A DNA stretch of 64,000 nucleotides from Natronomonas sp. CBA1123 (lineage in GTDB: Archaea > Halobacteriota > Halobacteria > Halobacteriales > Haloarculaceae), in contig NZ_WPCC01000014.1 in the NCBI RefSeq assembly GCF_009741925.1, positions 1-64,000 on the forward strand, in the 5' to 3' direction. How positions within the stretch are numbered: position 1 is the first letter of the stretch; each line of letters begins with the position of its first letter. Positions 17,215 to 25,570 of this stretch are shown piece by piece. The position numbers and the translations under genes are program-made. Under the pieces are notes generated by a model that searched no databases, was not told where the DNA came from, and worked only from the letters and a program-made list of their open reading frames with translations.

Positions 17215-17709
17215 CTACTCGCCGACGGCGGCGTCGGCCAAATCCTCCAGCGCCCGTTCGGCGATTTGTCGCTTGATTTCCGTCCGGCTGCCGTCGAAGA
17301 CGTATCGCTCGACTGAACACCACGACTCACCAGTTCCCCAGTCGCCAGCGTGGGCGATTCCGATATACACCGTTCCGACGGGCTTTTCGTCGGTACCGCC
17401 ACTCGGCCCGGCGATGCCGGTGGTAGCGACGCCCCACGTCACGCCCGCACCGTCGCGGACGCCGCGGGCCATCTGTTCGGCGACCGGTTCGCTGACCGCC
17501 CCTTCGCTGTCGAGAATCTCCCGCGGGACGCCCAACTCCTCCAGTTTCGCGTCGTAGGTGTAGGTGACGACCGACCTATCGAAGTAGTCGCTCGACCCCG
17601 GGACATCGGTCAACAGCGACCCGATGAGGCCGCCGGTACAGGATTCGGCCGTGGCGACGTACTCGCCGCGCTCCCTGAGAACCTCTCCGATGCGTTCCTC
17701 GATTGCCAT
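17215..17709 (-). CDS. pncC: Nicotinamide-nucleotide amidase (CinA C-terminal family)
   Basis: This 164-residue stand-alone CinA C-terminal domain should deamidate NMN to NaMN during NAD recycling. The signature TAESCTGGLIGSLLTDVPGSS lies near residue 18 and TGIAGPSGGTDEKPVGTVYIG near residue 100. ATG 17709 (MAIEERIGEV) is chosen because the upstream extension covers the intergenic region shared with the divergent aminotransferase gene. There is no N-terminal MoaB-like CinA domain. Confidence 0.88.
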   Translation of the reverse strand: MAIEERIGEVLRERGEYVATAESCTGGLIGSLLTDVPGSSDYFDRSVVTYTYDAKLEELGVPREILDSEGAVSEPVAEQMARGVRDGAGVTWGVATTGIAGPSGGTDEKPVGTVYIGIAHAGDWGTGESWCSVERYVFDGSRTEIKRQIAERALEDLADAAVGE

Positions 17710-17790
17710 ACCCGACTCCTCGCGGCGAGCGGACTTGAAACGGGCGGTGGAAAGCGACAAACCGACGTAGCCGCCGTCCACAGCAGGGGT

Positions 17791-18894
17791 ATGGACGACT
17801 ACGAGCGGCCGCTGTTCTTCCATCTCATGGAGTACGCGGCCGAAGCGGACCGCGATGTCGTCGACATGGTGTCCGGCAACCCCGACTGGGAGGCTCCCGA
17901 GGCGCTTCGGGAGGGCCTCCGGGAGTACGCCGACGCGCCGGTCGACGACTTCCAGTACCCGCCGAGCGAGGGCCTCACCGAACTGCGTGAGGAAATCGCG
18001 GCGCGGCGTGGTGTCGACGTCGAGCGCGTCGTCATCACGAACGGCGCCGGCGAAGCGAACTACCTCGCGATGGCGACCGCGCTAGAGGCACTGGACGGTG
18101 ACGAGGTACTGCTGGCCGACCCCGTCTACCCCTACTACCACAAACGAACCGAGATGCTCGACGGGACGCCGCGGTACGTCGCCGCCGACCACGACGGAAC
18201 CCTCGACGCGGAAGCGGTTCGAGCGAACGCGAGCGACGACACCGCCGCCATCGTCGTCAACTCACCGAACAACCCCACCGGCGGCGTGTACGGCCGGGAG
18301 ACGAAACGCGAACTGGTCGACATCGCCGAGGAGCACGACGCCCTGCTCGTCTCCGACGAGGTGTACGACCACTTCGTCTACGACGAGGGACGTTTCGCCT
18401 CCGTCCTGGAGTTCGAGTCGGAGAACAGCGTCGTCACCAACGCCTTCTCGAAGTCGATGGCGATTACGGGCTTCCGCGTCGGCTACGCCGTCTTCCCCGA
18501 GTGGCTGATGGACGCGGTTCGGACTCGCCACATGCTCGTCAACGTCGCCGGTTCTCGACCCGCCCAGTACGCGGTGTTGAGGGCGCTCCGGGAGACGCCA
18601 GCGGAGTACTACGAGCAGAACAGACGAATGCTCGAAGAGCGCATCGACGCCTTCTGTGCCGCCTTAGAGGAAGCCGGCGCCGAGTACACCCGCCCGCGTG
18701 GGAGTTTCTACGTGATGGCGCGCTTCGACGGCTACCCGGGCACGCTGTCGAACGTCGAGCGACTCATCGACGAGGCGGGCGTCGCAGGGATGCCGGGCGA
18801 CGCCTTCGGCGAGTCACGCGCGGAGTGGCTCCGCTTTGCACTCGTGACGCCTCGGGCGGAGGAGGCGGCCCGACGGCTGGCGGAGTACTTCTAA
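17791..18894 (+). CDS. Class I/II aminotransferase (PLP-dependent)
   Basis: This 367-residue aminotransferase shows the complete fold type I core: ITNGAGEANYLAMATAL for the phosphate-binding turn, NSPNNPTGGVY, SDEVYDHFVYD with the pyridine-binding Asp, and the Schiff-base Lys in NAFSKSMAITGFRVGYA. It belongs with the aspartate/aromatic aminotransferases. The amino acid used cannot be told from the motifs. It is divergent from pncC and stands alone. ATG 17791 begins directly with family-like sequence. Confidence 0.88.
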   Translation: MDDYERPLFFHLMEYAAEADRDVVDMVSGNPDWEAPEALREGLREYADAPVDDFQYPPSEGLTELREEIAARRGVDVERVVITNGAGEANYLAMATALEALDGDEVLLADPVYPYYHKRTEMLDGTPRYVAADHDGTLDAEAVRANASDDTAAIVVNSPNNPTGGVYGRETKRELVDIAEEHDALLVSDEVYDHFVYDEGRFASVLEFESENSVVTNAFSKSMAITGFRVGYAVFPEWLMDAVRTRHMLVNVAGSRPAQYAVLRALRETPAEYYEQNRRMLEERIDAFCAALEEAGAEYTRPRGSFYVMARFDGYPGTLSNVERLIDEAGVAGMPGDAFGESRAEWLRFALVTPRAEEAARRLAEYF

Positions 18895-18985
18895 CGCGGC
18901 CCTCGCGGGCTACTCGGACTCACGGACCGCCGGAATCCGCGGTCGCTCGGCGCGACGGCGTCCACGCCGTCTGGCTGCGTCTCGA

Positions 18986-18995
18986 CATATAAACC
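18986..18995 (+). promoter_or_regulatory. TATA box of the rhomboid gene
   Basis: CATATAAACC is centred about 27 bases upstream of ATG 19018, supporting that start codon. Confidence 0.55.
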
Positions 18996-19017
18996 CTCGC
19001 AGGGGCGGCCGTGTCGA

Positions 19018-19959
19018 ATGGGCAACATCCAAACGACTTTGCCTGCCGACCGGCTAACCCGGGTAATGGCGAACTGCGACGTGTGCGGCAAGCACGTAAA
19101 CATGCCGTACAACTGCCGGCACTGTGGTGGGACCTACTGCAGCGAACACCGGCTCCCGGAGAACCACAACTGCCCCGGCCTGGAGAGTTGGAACGACCCG
19201 CAGAACGTCTTCGACAGCGGGTTCGACGACTCGGTGAACGACAGCGGCGGGACGGCCTCGAGCGCGCTCGGGAAACTCGGCCTCGACACCGGTGCCGGCG
19301 GGCCGTTGGGCTACTTCCGGAACAACGTCTCGTATTTGTTCCTCGGAATCATCGTTGTCGTCTTCGCTCTACAACTAGCCGTAATCGCAATTCAACCGAG
19401 GCTTCACCAGAGTATATTCACCCTGACAACTGCACACCCGGAATACGTTTGGACGTGGGTAATTTCGGTCTTCTCACACAGCCCAGTCAATCCAACACAT
19501 ATTCTGTTCAACGGCATCGTGCTGTACTTCTTCGGCCCTATCGTCGAGCGACAAATCGGCTCGAAGAAGTTCACCATCCTCTTTCTCGTCAGCGGGATGG
19601 CTGCCGGACTCGGACAGGTCGGCGTCGGACTGCTCACCAGCGAGCAGGTCGCCGTCCTCGGCGCGTCCGGCGCGCTGATGGCGCTTCTGGGCGTCCTTGC
19701 GATGACCTCGCCGGACCTGAAGGTGCTGCTGTTCTTCTTCATTCCCGTCTCGATGCGGACGCTCGCGTTCCTCTACGCCATCGGGTCGGTCGTGTTCTTC
19801 GTCGCCGACGGCGGCCCGCTCAGCGGCGTCGCCCACTTCGCCCACCTCACCGGCCTCGTCATCGGTCTGTGGTACGGCAACCGCATCAAACACGAGGTTG
19901 GACGCGGCCCGGGACAGTTGAACATCGGCCCCGGTCGCGGTGGCGGCGGCCTCCGATGA
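19018..19959 (+). CDS. Rhomboid-family intramembrane serine protease with N-terminal zinc finger
   Basis: This 313-residue membrane protease has an AN1-like zinc finger at about 19-52 (CDVCGKHVNMPYNCRHCGGTYCSEHR) followed by six predicted helices. The rhomboid motifs are HILFNGIVLYFFGP with the oxyanion His/Asn, catalytic Ser in GASGA near residue 222, and catalytic His in HFAHLTGLVIG. The TATA position favours ATG 19018, although family members often begin at the equivalent of ATG 19066. The gene stop overlaps the endonuclease V start (ATGA). Bases ~19370-19510 are clearly less GC-rich than the rest. Confidence 0.87.
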   Translation: MGNIQTTLPADRLTRVMANCDVCGKHVNMPYNCRHCGGTYCSEHRLPENHNCPGLESWNDPQNVFDSGFDDSVNDSGGTASSALGKLGLDTGAGGPLGYFRNNVSYLFLGIIVVVFALQLAVIAIQPRLHQSIFTLTTAHPEYVWTWVISVFSHSPVNPTHILFNGIVLYFFGPIVERQIGSKKFTILFLVSGMAAGLGQVGVGLLTSEQVAVLGASGALMALLGVLAMTSPDLKVLLFFFIPVSMRTLAFLYAIGSVVFFVADGGPLSGVAHFAHLTGLVIGLWYGNRIKHEVGRGPGQLNIGPGRGGGGLR

Positions 19960-20696
19960 ACGTCGTCGAAGAGCGATTCCTCCCCGACCCGTCGCTGTCT
20001 CGTGCGGAAATGGAGGCCCTCCAGCGGGACATCGCCGAGGCAGCCGTCTTCGAGGACGACATCGACTTCGACCCCGATGACATCGCCTCCGGTGAGGCTC
20101 TCGTCGCCGGCGTCGACCAGGCGTTCCTCGACGAGCGTGCCGTCTCGGCGGTCGTCGTCCTGCGCGGCGACGAGGTGGTGGAACGGACCAGCGCCGTCAC
20201 GCCGCTGTCGATTCCCTACATTCCCGGCCTGCTCGCCTTCCGTGAGGGCGACCCCATCGTCGCAGCACTGGAGAACCTCAATGTCGACCCGGACCTGCTG
20301 GTCTTCGACGGAAGCGGTCGCATCCACTTCCGAGAGGCCGGCATCGCCACCCACGTCGGCGTGCTGTTCGACACCCCCGCCGTCGGCGTCGCGAAGAACC
20401 TGCTGTGTGGGGAACCGCGGCAGTCGGTCGACTCGCTGCCCGAGGGCGCCCGCGTCGCAATCGAGGCCGACGACTCGATGCCGGACACGCCAGCCGGCGA
20501 GACGGTCGGCTACGCCTACCAGAGCCGACAGTACCCCGATTCGACGAACATCAATCCGCTGTACGTCTCCTCGGGGCATCGACTGTCGGCGAAGACGGCT
20601 GTTGACTGCGTGGCCGCCTGCGGCGGCGCGTACAAACTCCCCGAACCGACGCGGTTGGCCGACGCCTACGCTGATGAACTGAAGGAGACGGTCTAA
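19956..20696 (+). CDS. nfi: Endonuclease V
   Basis: This 246-residue enzyme nicks DNA near deoxyinosine and other deaminated bases. The catalytic acidic residues lie in AGVDQAF, YIPGLLAFREG and VFDGSGRIHFREAG, in normal order. The late GYAYQSRQYPDSTNINPLYVSSGHR matches the family C-terminal part. ATG 19956 overlaps the rhomboid stop. A much longer in-frame extension from 19011 exists but lies entirely over the rhomboid gene and is not real. Confidence 0.91.
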   Translation: MNVVEERFLPDPSLSRAEMEALQRDIAEAAVFEDDIDFDPDDIASGEALVAGVDQAFLDERAVSAVVVLRGDEVVERTSAVTPLSIPYIPGLLAFREGDPIVAALENLNVDPDLLVFDGSGRIHFREAGIATHVGVLFDTPAVGVAKNLLCGEPRQSVDSLPEGARVAIEADDSMPDTPAGETVGYAYQSRQYPDSTNINPLYVSSGHRLSAKTAVDCVAACGGAYKLPEPTRLADAYADELKETV

Positions 20697-20698
20697 CG

Positions 20699-21355
20699 TT
20701 AGAGCAACTCCGCGAGGCCGTGGAGCGTTTCGAGTTCGTACGTCGGGTCCACGGAGAGGTCGACGCTCCGGCAGTGTGGCCGGCGCAGAAACACCGAATC
20801 GAGGCCGGCACGGTGGGCCGCGAGCACGTCGCTTTCGCTGTCACCGACGTACAGCGCCGACCCGCCGCCCAAGTCGTCGAGGGCGCGCTCGACGTAGTGA
20901 GTGTTCGGCTTCTTCAGACCGAGGCTCTCGACAGTTTTCTCGCGGCCGTAGTAGGTGTCGAAGTCGTCTCCGAACTCGAAGAACTCCAGTACGAACTCGA
21001 TGGTGCTGTGGTGGTTGTTGCTCACGACGCCACGCGGGCGGGGAACCTCGGAGACTGCAGCAGTATCGTCGTAGCGGTCTCGGTTGCCAGCCCTGAACGA
21101 CTCGAACTGCGATTGCTCGTCGTGGTGTTCGCGAGCGTTCCAGAGGGCGACCGGGTCGATGTCGTAGGCAGCGCCGATGTCGTCGAGAACCTCGCTGGTG
21201 ACGCCGCTCGTGAGGTCTTGGACGTGCCCCTCGTCGGGGTCGTCGACGCCGACCGACTGGAATGCCTGTTGGATGGCCGCCGTCTGCGTCTCGGCGCTCG
21301 GCGGTTCGACCAACACGCCGTCGCTGTCGAAGAGGACCGCGTCGTAGGAGGGCAC
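20699..21355 (-). CDS. HAD-superfamily hydrolase (phosphoglycolate phosphatase-like)
   Basis: This 218-residue HAD hydrolase has motif I DSDGVLVE at residues 10-17 (the nucleophile is the first Asp), motif II GVVSNNHHST, the motif III Lys in GLKKPNTHYVERAL, and motif IV YVGDSESDVLAAHRAG. A helical C1 cap lies between motifs I and II. Substrate unknown; phosphoglycolate or other small phosphates are typical. It is convergent with endonuclease V, with two bases between stops. Confidence 0.86.
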   Translation of the reverse strand: MPSYDAVLFDSDGVLVEPPSAETQTAAIQQAFQSVGVDDPDEGHVQDLTSGVTSEVLDDIGAAYDIDPVALWNAREHHDEQSQFESFRAGNRDRYDDTAAVSEVPRPRGVVSNNHHSTIEFVLEFFEFGDDFDTYYGREKTVESLGLKKPNTHYVERALDDLGGGSALYVGDSESDVLAAHRAGLDSVFLRRPHCRSVDLSVDPTYELETLHGLAELL

Positions 21356-21424
21356 TGTCTCGTGGTTCCACGAGCGAGGAGTTGGACGTTTCGGTCCACG
21401 AGCGGCCTGTGGACAGCCTTCGCC

Positions 21425-21433
21425 AGTATATCA
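21425..21433 (+). promoter_or_regulatory. TATA-like box of the SDR gene
   Basis: AGTATATCA lies about 38 bases before ATG 21466, predicting a leader of roughly ten bases. Confidence 0.45.
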
Positions 21434-21465
21434 ACGACTAACTACCGCCCCGCCGAGCGAACCGT

Positions 21466-22293
21466 ATGAGCAATCGGACGGTTCTCATCACCGGCTGTTC
21501 GTCCGGCATCGGCCGGGCGACGGCGTACGCCTTCCTCGACGAGGAGTGGCAGGTGTACGCGACCGCACGGAACCCCGCCGACATCCAGAAGTTGGGCGAG
21601 GCGGGCTGTGACATCGGCACCATCGACGTGACCGACCCCGAGGATTGTGAGCGCGTCGTCGACCGCATCATCGAGGAAGAGGGTCGCATCGACTCGCTGG
21701 TCAACAACGCGGGCTACGGCCAACACGGCCCGATAGAGGACATCGACGACGACCTCTTCGCAAAGCAGTTCGAAGTGAACGTCTTCGGTCCCCACCGCCT
21801 CGTCCGCGAAGTGCTGCCGCACATGCGCGAGCGTGAGGAGGGTACCATCGTCAACGTCTCCTCGGTCGCCGGCCGACTGGCGACCCCGGGAATGGGCCCG
21901 TATTCGGCGTCGAAACACGCCATGGAGGGGTACAGCGACTCCCTCCGACTCGAAGTCGAGCCGTTCGGCATCGACGTGAGCGTCGTCCAGCCCGGTCCCG
22001 TGAAGACGAGTTTCCGCGAGCGCGTCGACAACGAACTCGGACGGCTCGACCGCACCGACGCCTACGCCGACCTCTACGAGTTCCAGGAGGACGCCTCGCT
22101 GTTCGGCGCCGACAGTCCAATCGCGGTCCACCCCGCCGAAGTTGCCGAGGCCATCGTCGAGGCGTCGGTGACCCCGGACCCCGAACCACGCTACGTCGTC
22201 GGCCGCGTCGCCCAACTGCTGATTTACGCCAGCTACCTACCCGACCGCGTCAGCGACCGCGTCTTCGAGGCGATTCGAAAGTACACGTCGTGA
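21466..22293 (+). CDS. Short-chain dehydrogenase/reductase
   Basis: This 275-residue SDR oxidoreductase is of the classical type. TGCSSGIGRATA at residues 9-20 binds the cofactor, NNAGYG is present, and the catalytic Tyr/Lys are in YSASKHAMEGYS. The Ser is in VSSVAGR. The extended C-terminus (PDRVSDRVFEAIRKY) resembles retinol dehydrogenase or 17-beta-HSD-like SDRs. The substrate is not identifiable. Its stop overlaps the GTG start of the glycerate kinase gene, so the two are probably one operon. Confidence 0.9.
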   Translation: MSNRTVLITGCSSGIGRATAYAFLDEEWQVYATARNPADIQKLGEAGCDIGTIDVTDPEDCERVVDRIIEEEGRIDSLVNNAGYGQHGPIEDIDDDLFAKQFEVNVFGPHRLVREVLPHMREREEGTIVNVSSVAGRLATPGMGPYSASKHAMEGYSDSLRLEVEPFGIDVSVVQPGPVKTSFRERVDNELGRLDRTDAYADLYEFQEDASLFGADSPIAVHPAEVAEAIVEASVTPDPEPRYVVGRVAQLLIYASYLPDRVSDRVFEAIRKYTS

Positions 22294-23609
22294 CGTTCGC
22301 CGACCCGCCGACCGACTCGCCGGCCCACGAACTCGCTGTCGACTGCCTGACGGCCGGTATCGAGGCGTCGCTTCCGACCCGAGCCGTCGAGCGACACTGC
22401 CGGCTCGAGGGCGAGACGCTCACAATCCGAGACACCGAGTACGACCTCTCGGCGTACGACGAGGTTCTCGTTCTCGGCGGCGGGAAGGGAAGCGACCACC
22501 TCGCGGCCGCACTGGAGGGGCTGTTGGGCGAGAAACTTACCGGCGGCGTCGTCGTCACGGACGAGCGGACCGCCGACCCCGACCGCGTGACTGTTCTGAA
22601 CGGCGAACACCCCTCACCAGGGGAAGGAAGCGTCGCTGGCGCCTCGGCCGTACTGGAGCGTGCGGCCGCCGCCACCGACCGTACGCTCGTGCTCGCCGCG
22701 ATAGCCGGCGGCGGAAGCGCGCTGCTGTGTGCGCCCGCCGAGGGACTCACCGTCGAGAACCTGCGGACAGTCACGGACGGATTACTCGACGCCGGCGCAT
22801 CTATCGACGAAATAAACACGGTCCGGCGCGCCTGCTCCCGAATCAAAGGCGGGGGTCTCGCGGCTGCTGCCGCTCCAGCTACCGTCGTCGGCGTGCTGGT
22901 CAGCGACGTGGTCGGCGATGACCCAGCCGTCATCGCCAGCGGCCCGACAGTACCGACCGAGACCGACCCCGAGGTTGCCCTCGCGGTGCTGGAGCGATAC
23001 GGCGTCGGGAGCGACGTTCGCTCGTGGCTTGCGGACGCAGCGCCGACGAAAGCGACCGATACCGCTGTGGATAACCACATCGTCGTCTCGGGCCGGGATG
23101 CCATCGACGCCGCCCGCGACGTTGTCCGTGAAGCCGGCTACGAACCGTGCGTTCTCTCGACGCGAATCGAAGGGGAGGCCAGCGAAGCGGGGCGGTTCCA
23201 CGCCGCCGTCGCCGCCGAAGTCGCCGACTTGGGGGACCCCATCGAACCGCCGGCCGTCCTGTTGTCGGGCGGCGAGACGACGGTCACCGTCACCGGCGAC
23301 GGCGACGGCGGCCCGAACTGTGAGTTCGCACTCGCTGGGGCCGTCGACCTCCCGCCAGATGCCGTGCTTGCGGCAATCGACACCGACGGCGGCGACGGCA
23401 GCACCGACGCCGCAGGCGCGGTGGTCGACGCCTCGACTGTCACCGACCCGACGACCGCATCCGATGTGCTCGCGAACAACGACAGTTACGGCTACCTCGA
23501 CGACCGCGGGGCGCTACTCAGATGCGGCGCGACCGGGACGAACGTAAACGACCTTCGAGTTGTGGTAATTCCGGGTAGCCGACATAGTTTTGCCAGTGGC
23601 CGGAGTTAG
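22290..23609 (+). CDS. gckA: Glycerate 2-kinase (DUF4147/MOFRL family)
   Basis: This 439-residue kinase should phosphorylate D-glycerate to 2-phosphoglycerate. The N-terminal DUF4147 domain has VLVLGGGKGSDHLA, GEHPSPGEGS and AIAGGGSALLCAPAEGL. The C-terminal MOFRL domain has LLSGGETTVTVTGDGDGGPNCEFALAGA and DTDGGDGSTDAAGAV. Translation begins at GTG 22290, overlapping the SDR stop (GTGA). The C-terminus runs about ten residues past the usual LRVVVIP end. Confidence 0.87.
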   Translation: MTFADPPTDSPAHELAVDCLTAGIEASLPTRAVERHCRLEGETLTIRDTEYDLSAYDEVLVLGGGKGSDHLAAALEGLLGEKLTGGVVVTDERTADPDRVTVLNGEHPSPGEGSVAGASAVLERAAAATDRTLVLAAIAGGGSALLCAPAEGLTVENLRTVTDGLLDAGASIDEINTVRRACSRIKGGGLAAAAAPATVVGVLVSDVVGDDPAVIASGPTVPTETDPEVALAVLERYGVGSDVRSWLADAAPTKATDTAVDNHIVVSGRDAIDAARDVVREAGYEPCVLSTRIEGEASEAGRFHAAVAAEVADLGDPIEPPAVLLSGGETTVTVTGDGDGGPNCEFALAGAVDLPPDAVLAAIDTDGGDGSTDAAGAVVDASTVTDPTTASDVLANNDSYGYLDDRGALLRCGATGTNVNDLRVVVIPGSRHSFASGRS

Positions 23610-23616
23610 GCTACGC

Positions 23617-23787
23617 GTGGAACCCCGCTACGTCGCCGTCATCGGAATGCACGTCGTCGTCGCCCTCGCGTTCGTCGCCCTCGCGGTGCGGAACGTCCTC
23701 CACGGTGACATCGTCAACGCAACGCTACAGGGCGTCATCGGGGCGTTGGTGCTGGTCCTCGGCGTCGGTATCACTCGAATCGCGTAG
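23617..23787 (+). CDS. Tiny two-helix membrane protein
   Basis: This 56-residue protein read from GTG 23617 (VEPRYVAVIGMHVVVALAFV) has two hydrophobic helices separated by a polar turn (RNVLHGDIVNATLQG). Alternative starts at TTG 23590 and GTG 23596 give a few more residues. It follows the glycerate kinase gene by seven bases on the same strand. Function unknown. The next small gene encodes a similar two-helix protein. Confidence 0.55.
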   Translation: MEPRYVAVIGMHVVVALAFVALAVRNVLHGDIVNATLQGVIGALVLVLGVGITRIA

Positions 23788-23823
23788 CGACGCTGCTTTG
23801 TCCGTCCGCTCCGAGTCCCGACC

Positions 23824-23982
23824 ATGGACCGAGGGACGCTACTGAGAATCGGCGGTCTCGTGGTCGGCTTCTTCCTGCTCGGACAGGCAGCGCGTGCCGT
23901 CGCCGACGGAGAACTCGTCCTCGCCGCCCTCGGGGCCGTCATCGGCATCGCCGTCCTCTTGACGGCGTTTCAACTCGACTAA
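23824..23982 (+). CDS. Tiny two-helix membrane protein
   Basis: This 52-residue protein (MDRGTLLRIGGLVVGFFLLG start) has two predicted membrane helices with AVADGELVLAALG between them. The overall layout resembles the preceding 56-residue protein, so the pair may be ancient duplicates or partners. It ends overlapping the convergent get3-like gene by four bases. Function unknown. Confidence 0.6.
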   Translation: MDRGTLLRIGGLVVGFFLLGQAARAVADGELVLAALGAVIGIAVLLTAFQLD

Positions 23983-25069
23983 TCGAGACAGGAACCGACG
24001 ACGCCCAACATCGCCTCGCCCTGCACCGCCTCGGCGAACAGCGGCACTCGTTTCACGTCCCGCCCACGGAACAGTTCCTGTGCCCGCTGGAGTGCCGACC
24101 GCTGGACCTCCCAGCGCCGCCGACAGAACTCACAGTGTTCGGTGTCCGGTGCGACGAACCACTCCTCGTCGAAGCCCGCGACGTCGGTCAGGTCCTCGCT
24201 CACGCGGTTGACGACGACGGTGCCGACGGGAATCCCGAACCCCTCCAGGCGGTCGATGAGCCGTTCGCTCTCGACGACGCTCATCTCCTCGGGCACCATC
24301 ACGACCCGGAAGTCGGTCCGTGAGGGGTCCCGAAGCGCGGTCCGGAGGCGCTCGATTTTCGACGACAACTCCCGTAAATCGTCGACGCCCTCTTCCATAT
24401 CCTCGTCGCTCCCGCCGCCGAACAGTCCACCGAGGCTGCCCGCCATCCCCGACAGTTTCTCCCGGAAGGCGAGCAGCCGTCCGACCATCGAATCCATCAC
24501 GTCCGGGAGTTCGAGCAGCCGCAGGGTGTGTCCCGTCGGCGCCGTGTCCACGACGACCCGGTCGAATCGCGGGTCGTCGAGATATTCAAGGAGTAGTTGC
24601 ATCGCCGCCGCCTCGTCGGCGCCCGGCATCGCACCGCCGGCCAGCGGATGGTCGCCGCCGCCGAGCATCCCTTCGAGACCACCGAGACCGCCCATCGCGC
24701 CGTCCGTGCCGCCGGCACCGCCGGCGTCGAACTCAGCGTCGGCCTGACCTTCTTTGTCGGTGACGAACGGCCCTTCAGAGGCCGCTTCGGGGTCGATTTC
24801 GACCGCGTACAGCGGTATGTCGTCTTTGATTCGCGTCGGCTCCGAGCCGATGTCGACGTTCAGCGTGTCCGAAAGCGAGTGGGCCGGGTCCGTCGAGACC
24901 ACCAGCGTCGCCGTCCCGTCGCGGGCGCTGGCCAGCCCCGTCGCCGCCGCACAGGTGGTCTTGCCGACGCCGCCTTTCCCGCCGTAGAGGACGTATCCGG
25001 GGCGTCGACGCCGACCGGTAACTCGGATTCGTCGACCGACTCGACCGGCTCGACGCTGAGTTCGCTCAT
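23979..25069 (-). pseudogene. Get3/ArsA-family ATPase broken by a one-base deletion
   Basis: The locus encodes a ~363-residue TRC40/Get3/ArsA-type ATPase if one missing base is restored. It begins at ATG 25069 (MSELSVEPVESVDESELPVG) and reaches VDAP at 24998. After two extra bases (24997-24996) the family sequence YVLYGGKGGVGKTT continues in another frame from 24995. The deviant Walker A, STDPAHSLSDTL, VVVDTAPTGHTLRLLELP and a late CEFC pair are all intact. No start codon in the second frame would include the P-loop. It is either a recent pseudogene or a sequence error. Confidence 0.8.
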
Positions 25070-25164
25070 ACCGCCGGTCGGCACTCGTCGCTTGTGTACC
25101 CGTCGATACTAGGGACGTGTGTTGTTGTGTGAACCGAGCGTGGGAACGAGAACAACACGACCAC

Positions 25165-25269
25165 GAAAGCCCTCGGCGCGGTGGCGGTCGCTGCTCGGGA
25201 TACCCTCACTTCGTTCGGGTAGTGCCCGAGCAGCGGCGCTCCTTCGGCGCCACCGCGCCTCGCCCTTTC
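25165..25269. repeat. Nested palindromic intergenic element
   Basis: Three nested pairs of arms are perfect: GGCGCGGTGGCG (25175-25186) with CGCCACCGCGCC (25248-25259), GCTGCTCGGG (25190-25199) with CCCGAGCAGC (25225-25234), and TACCC (25201-25205) with GGGTA (25217-25221). GAAAG and CTTTC close the outside (25165-25169, 25265-25269). It would fold into a long hairpin as DNA or RNA. It may be a dispersed element rather than a terminator. Confidence 0.6.
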
Positions 25270-25537
25270 AGTCCACCAAGGATGTCGCTGTTCGACCCGC
25301 TGTAACCCTGCCCTTCCCCGGGTCGCGAGGGCCGCCTCCGGCGGCCACTCGCTCCCGGCCGAACTTCGTTGTCCGGCGTACAAAAACGCGCGAGGGTGAG
25401 GGAGGCGGTTGGGGAAGCCAGGGGTTGCGGTACTGTGCTGTCCTTGGCGGACGAGTCGGGACGACTTCGAGGGTGTCGGAGATACTGCTCTCACCGCAGT
25501 AATCAAAGACTCAACGAAGACATCCGGTGTCAGCGAT
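25270..25537. other. Remainder of the gene-free stretch upstream of the DUF5788-like gene
   Basis: No protein frame is convincing here. A second perfect palindrome lies at 25325-25352 (GCGAG and GGCCGCC arms). The following ~120 bases are G-rich on the plus strand and unlike coding DNA. With the element at 25165-25269 it forms about 350 bases of structured sequence. Confidence 0.5.
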
Positions 25538-25545
25538 TGTTATTT
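25538..25545 (+). promoter_or_regulatory. TATA-like box of the gene at 25571
   Basis: TGTTATTT lies about 29 bases before GTG 25571. This spacing decides the start in favour of that GTG over the longer upstream frame. Confidence 0.5.
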
Positions 25546-25570
25546 GCCCCTCCAACTCCCACGTCGAGAC

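Noticed and set aside
19011-20696. 561-codon frame suggesting a large fusion with endonuclease V
   Set aside because: The first 315 codons are antiphase to the rhomboid gene; endonuclease V starts cleanly at ATG 19956.
24985-25005. Programmed frameshifting in get3 (and likewise topA at 48968)
   Set aside because: No slippery heptamer, pseudoknot-like sequence or known family precedent is seen at either place; simple indels fit exactly.
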